The translations under genes were made by a program, and so were the position numbers. Positions 56,971 to 64,000 of a DNA stretch of 64,000 nucleotides are shown piece after piece. The notes beneath the pieces were generated by a model. That model was given only the letters and a program-made list of their open reading frames with translations, did no database searches and was not told the origin of the DNA. The stretch spans positions 32,945,201-33,009,200 of the forward strand of contig OZ038422.1 of the NCBI GenBank assembly GCA_964036155.1, in the 5' to 3' direction. Every line of letters begins with the position of its first letter. Position 1 is the stretch's first letter. Source of the DNA: Diploscapter coronatus (taxonomy: Eukaryota > Nematoda > Chromadorea > Rhabditida > Rhabditidae).

Positions 56971-58615
56971 CGAACTGAAATTTTAAATATATAGAAACTC
57001 GAATAAAATTAGATCTTATCAAATAAGAAACGTTGGAATCGTTATATGATTGGTCTAAGATCGATACATAACTAAAAGGCTACAACGTAGCGCCTTTTCA
57101 ATATGTATGGATGCAGCATTTTAAATCATCAATATTTCGGGATGTAAAAATAAGACCAAAATAGTCACCATATCTTATAAATTTAGTTATTCCTAAACGA
57201 AATAAAGAACTATATACCTCAAAGTACAAAGTATAAATAATGTCAATTACACATTGCGGGGAAGTGCAAAGTTTTGGAAGAATTATCGAAACAATAGATA
57301 AAACCTGAGAGAACAGAGAGAAGCAGAGGTACACAAAATCGATTATTTCGCCTCTGCACAAAGGTAAATATCATCATAGCTTCTGAATGATTTTGTCATA
57401 TTTTTGCTCAGAACTTTGCGTCTCTGCCCATTTTACATGATAAAAGATAGAAGCGAATTCAATTTTATATACCAAATGCATTGTAATCAACTTAACCTGA
57501 AAATACGACGATTGAGTTCAATAGAGTTCGAAGAAGTTTCGAATGTTTTGCTCTTAATTTAAATACAAGATGTAATTCTTATCGTTGCCTAGGTGAAATT
57601 CAGGAAATTCGATATATTAAAAGTCGTAAAAGCGTGTTTCAATCCCTCCAAATCTTAGCTACAATCTTGGAAATATTAATTCCATGAAAATCTGAACATT
57701 TTTGCACGTTTTCTCGCTTGAATGAAGTTTTTTTTTCTAATTTCTGAGAGAATTGCAAATATTGAATGAAAAATTGAACTTTGATAGATAAATATATATT
57801 AAGTTAAAAAAGCTTGCAATAAAAATGCAAGATATATACATGATTCAAATGAGAAAATATAAGGCGAAGTTAATGAAGCGCGAGTATTTGTCTTTCATTT
57901 TGCATTACCAGCTGTTTTTGCTCACGTTTCTCATTCTCATTTTCTTTACCTTTCAACGCCCCTAATCCGTTCTACTTATATTGCAGCTTTTCACAGATAC
58001 GTCTATGCGGGGGAATTGATTGAAAAATGCAGAACTATGACATTATAAATATTGTGAATGACCGATAGCTTGAAATGAAATACGTAATGAACAAATTCGA
58101 ATATAGAAAGTGTGCATTGCGTATTTACATATAGTCGTTAAACTAATTTCCTGAATGCGATGCAATAGCATAAAGTCGACTTGCTGCAAATAACGCCCTA
58201 ATTTCATGTAGCAATTTTAGTCCCTTTTATCTTATCTCAAGTAATCGGTCATTTACAATATTAAAAGTTAGAAATATAAAATTAACGAGGGGTTTTATTG
58301 CATATACACCGAAAATCTTACCATCTCAAAAGCATGCCCTATGCCAAATGTAAGTGTTAGTGATCTTGCCTTTCCCCTCATCTTCGCAAAGCGAGAGAAA
58401 GGAAAGTCGCTAATATTTAGTTGTAGAGAATGTTTCTAGCAGGTACAAGATTTTCTAAGCGCATATGCGTTAGATGAAGTCATACCTTCAAAGACGAGTG
58501 GTAATTTAGAGCAAGTAAAACTCACACCATTTTAACTTCTGATCCATTCTTTTAAACCAACTAGAATGGGGCACGTTCTACTCACTGTCATCAGCCCTTC
58601 TGCCTGTCCTTTGCA
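56971..58615. other. Intergenic, no gene seen
   Basis: Upstream of the NHR gene (its promoter should lie here). Contains one copy of repeat M (58055-58131). Otherwise AT-rich with no recognised feature. Confidence 0.45.
58055..58131. repeat. Repeat M, copy 1
   Basis: GACCGATAGCTTGAAATGAAA ... GAACAAATTCGAATA ... AAAGTGTGC ... GTATTTAC; the reverse complement of 60312-60388 inside a DHRS1 intron. Confidence 0.65.
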
Positions 58616-59077
58616 ATGATGAGAATTATAGTTTTGTACCTTGTAATTGCCTTTTTCATGCATTGTAGATTGGTAATTCGTGCGCTAGACTATGGCCTGA
58701 GGCAGAAAGATCAATCAATGAATTATCAATCTTCAATCAACACGCGAAATTTCGATTTCATTATTTATCTATTGGCAAACTATCAGCATCTTAAACTTTT
58801 GTACTATTACTGCCATCAGCGACTTTTGACAGTCCTCTTATGCAATGTCAGTTGCTTACAATATTTCACAATACCTTGGAGAGAGGAGTTTCGTCACCTC
58901 AAGCCTATTCTGGAAAGGTTGAGTTCTTCCAGAAATGCAGATGCCAGAATCGAATTGTTAGAGAGCGGAGCCATATATAAAGCGGCGCCTTTATTTGTAA
59001 CTTCACTTATTCTACGTTCTTCATTCACATCGTTTAATTCGCTTTTACCTTTTATTGTATTCTACTCAAGGAAATAA
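58616..59077 (+). CDS. Doubtful hypothetical secreted protein ORF
   Basis: A single open frame of 153 codons (start 58616, stop 59075-59077) starting with a hydrophobic, signal-like segment (MMRIIVLYLVIAFFMHC). No family motif; leucine, isoleucine and tyrosine dominate, as expected of a random frame in AT-rich DNA, although RHLKPILERLSSSRNADAR looks more protein-like. It could include an unrecognised intron or be noise. An ATAAA-type signal overlaps the stop. Confidence 0.25.
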   Translation: MMRIIVLYLVIAFFMHCRLVIRALDYGLRQKDQSMNYQSSINTRNFDFIIYLLANYQHLKLLYYYCHQRLLTVLLCNVSCLQYFTIPWREEFRHLKPILERLSSSRNADARIELLESGAIYKAAPLFVTSLILRSSFTSFNSLLPFIVFYSRK

Positions 59078-59195
59078 ATCTTCCTTATTTTGTGCAGTCC
59101 TACTTACAGTAACCCAAGTACAGCTTAAATCTAACACACCCTAAGTAGCCTGTACAATTACGGCGCATATATAAAATATAATTATTTGATTTCAG

Positions 59196-61033
59196 ATGTC
59201 TAAGTCCTCGAAAAACAAACCCCTCCAAGACAAAGTAGCCTTGGTTACTGGAGCTTCCAGGGGAATTGGTATTGTTAAATTTATTTGCAAAATTTCGAAT
59301 TAAATATTCAGGAAGAGGCATTGCACTCCAATTATGCGAAGCTGGGGCGAAGGTTTACATAACTGGAAGAAAACCGGAGGAAAACGGCTCCAAAACTTAC
59401 AATACCGCATTACCAGCTCTGGAAAAGGCTGCCGAAGGTCATTTTTTAGCAATTATATAGCGCTTGGAAACCAAATGGCATTCAAGACCCAAGACATGCG
59501 AATTAGCATGGGGAAAAGAGTACCTACCACCCAATACCCTTACTCAAACCATATACTATTTCGCATTTGTTGAGGTGTCGTATGTAGTGCGGTTTCCAGA
59601 TAATCCAATTATATTCATTTCATCTATTTTATTATCAATATTTTCTGCCATAAATCCATTGCTTCAGAATGCCGAGAACGTGGTGGCACTGTAATTCCCG
59701 TTCACTGTGACCATTCCAACCCTGAAGATGTGGAGGAGTTGTTCAAACAAATCGACGATGAAAACGGAGGTCAACTGGACGTTCTTGTTAATTCCGCGTT
59801 TTCGGCTACTGCGGTAAGGTGTTTTTCTTTATTTTTAGCTTAAACATACTTTTCAGGACATAAACAACACCGACGGAAAGAAATTCTACGAACTCGACCC
59901 TCTGTTTTGGGACAAAGTCAATAATGTCGGTCTGAGAAACAATTACATTTGTTCGGTGCATGCCGCGAGAATGATGGTCAAGAAAAAGTTGGAATATATA
60001 TTCTTCGTTAATAATTTTCGAAGGAAGAATATTTCAGACAAGGCCTGATAGTCCAGGTATCTTCGATCGGGGGTCTGCAGTACACCTTCAATGTGGCTTA
60101 TGGTGTCGGCAAGGCAGGGGTGAGGATTTGATATTCTGAAAAAGATGCATTCTGAAGCTACATAACAGGTTGATATCTAAAATGTAGTATTATCAACGAT
60201 CGACTATTTGAGACTAAGTAAATCATACTGGATTTTGTTGTGCGGTAACTAGACCGTTGTTTGCATCAGACTTTACACTCTTGCTTCATATTCAAGGAAT
60301 GAATTAGACGTCTATTTGCAAATACACGACGCACACTTTGCAAATTCGAATTTGTTCGTCATTTATTTCATTTCAAGCTATCGGTCACTCACAACAACAT
60401 AAACTTTTTAAATTTCCATTTTTAATATACATATTTTTGCTCTAATTTTCAAGTTTAGATAGATCGGATGGCGGCAGATATGGCGATAGAGTTGAAAGAC
60501 ACCGGAGTTACTGTGATCTCTCTCTGGCCTGGAATTGTCAAGACTGAAATCGGGGAAATTCTGAAGGACGAAGGAAAAATCGAGGCGACTTCGAATATTC
60601 CAAGGGTGAGATTATTTTTCATTTTTTAATAATGAATGAGTTTTCGACATTTTAGGAAGTCATCGAAAAAGCGTTCTCCAAAGCGGAATCGCCAGAATTC
60701 GTAGGTAAAGCCGTGGTTGGGTTGGCTTGTGATAGAAAGGTTCGGAAAATCGCTATCTCTTAGGATTATGCAAATTTTAGGTAAATAAAAAGAACGGCAA
60801 AATTTTACTGATTTCAGATCTGAGCAGGGAATATCACTTCAAGGATATTGATGGTATGAAATTTTAGGGGGAAAATTCGAGATAATTGATAATGTTCAGG
60901 AAAAGTCCCGGTGGATATCAGGTCAGCCTCAACCGCGCTAGAGTTTTTCGGCTGGTCAAAAACAGCGGCTCTAGTTCCGGATGCGATAAAAATTCCACTA
61001 TGCGGCATGCATTCGATGTCAAATAAGTTCTAG
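59196..61033 (+). CDS. DHRS1-type short-chain dehydrogenase/reductase
   Basis: Nine exons (59196-59268, 59312-59437, 59668-59813, 59857-59987, 60038-60119, 60459-60605, 60656-60739, 60781-60853, 60900-61033) total 996 nt, 331 residues. Classical SDR features: VALVTGASRGIGRGIALQL (TGxxxGxG cofactor site), ITGRKP, DHSNPEDVEELF, DVLVNSAFSA (NNAG equivalent), NYICSVHAARMMV, VQVSSIGGLQYTFNVAYGVGK (Ser, Tyr and Lys of the catalytic triad) and WPGIVKTEIGEI. The NSAF wording, the FWDKVNNVGLRNNY segment and the length fit the DHRS1 group (human DHRS1 is 313 residues), an NADPH-dependent reductase of steroids and xenobiotics associated with the ER; C. elegans dhs genes include orthologues. The ATG follows TTTCAG directly, consistent with trans-splicing. 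Intron 2 carries element O and intron 5 repeat M. AATAAA near 61140. Confidence 0.9.
59465..59600. repeat. TIR element O, copy 3 (DHRS1 intron 2)
   Basis: TGGAAACCAAATGGCATTCA...ACATGCGAATTAG and the inverse TTTCGCATTTGTTGAGG...GGTTTCCA; matches the termini of 9081-9181. Confidence 0.5.
60312..60388. repeat. Repeat M, copy 2 (DHRS1 intron 5)
   Basis: Inverted relative to 58055-58131: GCACACTTTGCAAATTCGAATTTGTTC...ATTTCATTTCAAGCTATCGGTC. Confidence 0.65.
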
Positions 61034-61811
61034 ACCAATTTCTAGAGTTTTGAAGAAATTGAGCAAATGATCGATTATTTTAACTTAGAGATTTAGTGTA
61101 ACGCCGTCACAAAAATACAAATCATACTATTCTTGATAAAAATAAAATATCCATGATATAATATACATATGAAATAAACAATGATTAAAGATATAACAAA
61201 TATTTGAAGATTCAAATTTTCCTCCATCTCAAATTTGTCGTTTGGAATCTGCAGCCTTCCATGCGAGTGTCTGTGTAACTGTGACACGTCGACTCTTTTC
61301 CTTCTTATTCTCTTCAATTCCCATGCTACTTCTCAATTTTCTGATTTCTTTAATCGCAATTTCTTCGCGCATCTTTCATTAACTTTTTTCTTTCGTCTCT
61401 CCCCGATCGGCTTTCTCTATCGTTTCTTCGCCCTGTGGGTAGAATCGTCTCCGTCCTCGACACAACTTGTTTCTACCTTCTCCTTCCTTCCTTTTCTGCT
61501 TGTGCTGAATCTTCTAGAATCTTCCGAAAACTCGGCTTTTTCTAGATTTTTACTATTAGCATTAAGTTATTATTTCCTTATATGCAGTAATGTATACCCA
61601 TTATATCGCATCTTTATATAATAGATTAGTTATTGCATTACTATTTTATATATATATATATATTTTTTTATATGTGTTTTTAGATCAAGACTGTTGATTA
61701 TATACCGTATCATAATATATCAAATTATTTATTATATTATTTTTATTATATCATCGTGTTTTGAGTTTAATAAGATCATGATAGTTTTAAATTGAATTTT
61801 TTTTTTCAGAA
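61034..61811. other. Intergenic; short TA microsatellite
   Basis: Between DHRS1 and TXNDC12. Contains a TATATA run at about 61647-61662 and a CTT-rich stretch at 61300-61500. No gene recognised. Confidence 0.5.
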
Positions 61812-63387
61812 ATGAGGTTACTCATTCTCCTTCCTCTGGTGATTGGTTGGGTTAGCGCAAAGCAACTGGATGACTTGAAAGAGATCTACGAAAACCCGCT
61901 GGCGCACGGATTCGGCAACGACATCGACTGGGTGCAGTGGGACGACGCGATCGAAAAAGCCCTCGATGAGAGCAAGCCAATTTTCCTGCTCATTCACAAG
62001 ACCTGGTGCCATGCTTGCAAAGGTAGGGTCATTCTTTTATGGAGAACCATTTAGTTTTCATATTTTTTTTTCCATATATTTGATAGTTTAATCTAGATTA
62101 CGATATACATTTTATATACGAATTAATAGGTCTTATGACATATGCACTTGTAAAAACAGTAATTGATACTTGAGGATGGTATTGCAAAAAGTGTGGAGTA
62201 TGCCTTGTTCCACAATCATTAATTTGGTTCTTTGCCAATTTCCATTTAATGGTCTCAGTTTATGTAAAAGACTTGAATTACCGAAGGAAAATTCCAGGAT
62301 ATCGATTTTATTCCTCCCCACTTGCGCATCCAGCATTTAGAATCCGCAGCAGGCAGTCCAACTTTCACTTTCTTTCCTTCAGCCCTTTTGACCGAGATAT
62401 AAAGCGATCAAGCATATACACAATTCGACTGGATGAAGTTTCAAAACCGACAATAAAATGACTAGAAAGCAATCGACTATGCAAATTTCAGGAATACAAA
62501 TACCTTCCCCAAAAATAGGCAAAAACTTCAAGAAATAACTACTCATTCATTAATGGAGTGCACTCATAGCCGAAAATGCAATAAAAATATACAAAATATT
62601 GATGTATAATGCTAGGTCTTAAATAGTAGTTGTCAATTTAAAAACGAAAGCTTTTAATTGAACTCTTGCAGCCCTGAAAAAGACATTCCAACAGTCGAAC
62701 GCGAGAAAGGCCTTCAAGACCCTTTCCCAACACTTCATCATGGTCAACACTGAAGACGACGAAGAGCCCTTCGAGGATGAATATAAACCTGATGGGAAAT
62801 ATATTCCTAGACTTCTCTTCCTCGGTAAGACACATTATTTGCATCATAGAAAGAATTGTCAACACATGAATAATTAACTGAAAACTACAACACACAACTA
62901 AATAGCAACAACACATGAAATAGTGTAGAAAGAGGGAGAAAATATATCTCTCTTAATTTAATTCTCAATGCTATTTCATTGTCAATGTTGTCTTGTAATT
63001 TCTAGGTTGACAATAATTAACTAATTCTCTTAAGACGAATAAGTTCTTTAAAAATCAGATTTTCTTAAGATTCGATTTTTAAAATTTAGACAGAAACGGC
63101 GATCTTCTTTCGGAATTCAAGAATAAGAAGGCCGAATATAAGAATTACGGATATTATTATTCCTCCCCGGCAGATATCTTGAATACGATGAAAGATGTCC
63201 TGAAGCACTTCGGCGTTGAGGTAAGAATACTCTTTTTCGATTTTTCATTTAAATTAAATTCCAGGTCCCAGAAATGAAGAAGGGTGAGAAGTTGAAGCCG
63301 GTTAAGCCCGTCAAGCCGCCAAAGAAAGACGACAAGAAAAAAGAGGAAAAGAAGTCTGATAAGAAATCCAAGGATGATGAATTGTAA
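61812..63387 (+). CDS. TXNDC12: ER thioredoxin-domain protein TXNDC12 (ERp18/AGR family)
   Basis: Four exons (61812-62022, 62672-62824, 63090-63220, 63265-63387) total 618 nt, 205 residues. The signal peptide [16 protein letters not shown] is followed by a single thioredoxin fold with [36 protein letters not shown], the active-site motif CHAC (human TXNDC12 has CGAC), [12 protein letters not shown] with the cis-proline, and a long lysine-rich tail ending DDEL, a variant of the KDEL retention signal. It is a luminal ER disulfide oxidoreductase/isomerase. Two cysteines in the active site indicate it is redox-active, unlike AGR2 and AGR3. The start lies 2 nt after TTTTTTCAG, a likely trans-splice acceptor. 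Orthologues in C. elegans are txdc-12 genes. The lysine/proline-rich C-terminal tail is longer than in vertebrates. Confidence 0.92.
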
Positions 63388-64000
63388 ACCTGCGTAGGTA
63401 CCTAGAAAATATGCAATCAGAACTTCGAATATAAATGGAGCCTTGCAATGCTGCATGGTTTAATGGGTGGAGTCTATTCTTTCTCGTCTCTTAAAAAGAG
63501 TCTAGAGCGGAAAAGATAGGCTTCATCCATAAAATTGTGCAAGTTGAATGATTTCATTTATTTTTGATATTTTATTACAAATTGCGTGCATCCAGTTTTA
63601 TACCTGCCTAACATTAGTTTTTTTTTCTTTTAAGCAAAATCGAATCTTCTTGCCTTGCCAATCACAGCCTCCGACGAGTCATATTGTTTGGGTATTATTT
63701 TTTTTCTATAAATTGTTGGAATTTAAAAATAAAAATATTTATTATGATGTTTATTTTGCCCAAGCACGATTTGGGAATTTGGAATGCTATTAATATTTGC
63801 TTAAATCGAAAGTGGAGCATTCGAATACAAGTTTAAATTCAATGGGAACACATCATATTCCATGCATTAGTTCATACGTGATTCTTGTTGAAACTCTGAG
63901 AATCAAATTTATTATATTGTTATGCTGAACCTTATACTAATCTTCCACTTAATTTCAATCACCATATGCCAAGTCACACCGATGTATGAATATTTGAAGA
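63388..64000. other. 3' flank, no gene seen
   Basis: Downstream of TXNDC12. AT-rich, short ORFs only, no repeat recognised. Confidence 0.45.

Noticed and set aside
61235..61621. 128-codon hydrophobic plus-strand frame
   Set aside because: Sequence is CTT/TTC-rich low complexity, giving Phe/Leu/Ser strings. No splice or family support.
1..64000. CRISPR arrays, rRNA or tRNA genes
   Set aside because: No direct-repeat array with unique spacers. I found no clear tRNA A/B-box pair or rRNA core by eye; a tRNAscan run would be decisive for tRNAs.

Overview
The window reads as nuclear DNA of a free-living-type nematode. Genes are cut by many short introns (commonly 39-60 nt) with TTTTCAG or TTTTAG acceptors, the DNA is AT-rich, and several start codons sit directly behind a TTTCAG/TTTAG, as expected for spliced-leader trans-splicing. 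Gene content fits too: an NLP-5-type neuropeptide precursor, an eyegone-type Pax gene, a nematode-style nuclear hormone receptor, a bestrophin, and a two-domain rhamnose-synthesis enzyme. I rebuilt exon structures by hand from splice sites, phase agreement and family motifs. No database search was run.

Layout. 1-147: 3' end of an unidentified gene (+). 918-3702 (+): Hsp70 ATPase domain joined to a Kelch propeller. 4033-4813 (-): macin-like secreted cysteine-rich peptide. 6931-11131 (+): arrestin-domain protein. 11.1-19.4 kb: gene desert. 19451-21768 (+): rhodopsin-class GPCR. 22989-24173 (-): secreted astacin-like protein without the zinc-binding motif. 24738-27966 (-): ANKRD13C orthologue. 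29838-34222 (+): bifunctional RHM/RML-2-like enzyme. 34669-36341 (-): unidentified 204-aa protein lying 77 nt downstream of 36458-38135 (-), an eyegone-type Pax (RED subdomain plus homeodomain). 39281-39875 (-): NLP-5-type neuropeptide precursor. 39.9-46.3 kb: second desert. 46290-49632 (+): bestrophin. 51492-52548 (+): galaxin-like repeat protein. 53412-56970 (-): nuclear hormone receptor. 59196-61033 (+): DHRS1-type short-chain dehydrogenase. 61812-63387 (+): ER thioredoxin TXNDC12/ERp18.

The genes do not form one pathway. They are independent neighbours, except that eyegone and the 204-aa gene have operon-like spacing. A second layer is a dense set of short non-autonomous inverted-repeat elements (at least ten kinds, roughly 80-280 bp), mostly inside introns; the arrestin gene alone carries five. 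One element abuts a splice acceptor of the rhamnose gene.

Strongest unusual observations: the Hsp70-Kelch chimera (a GC-AG intron bridges the stop codon), the macin-like gene with a 14-nt microexon, the galaxin-like repeat gene with a broken last unit, the inactive astacin-like protein, three GC-AG introns, and a 25-nt intron.
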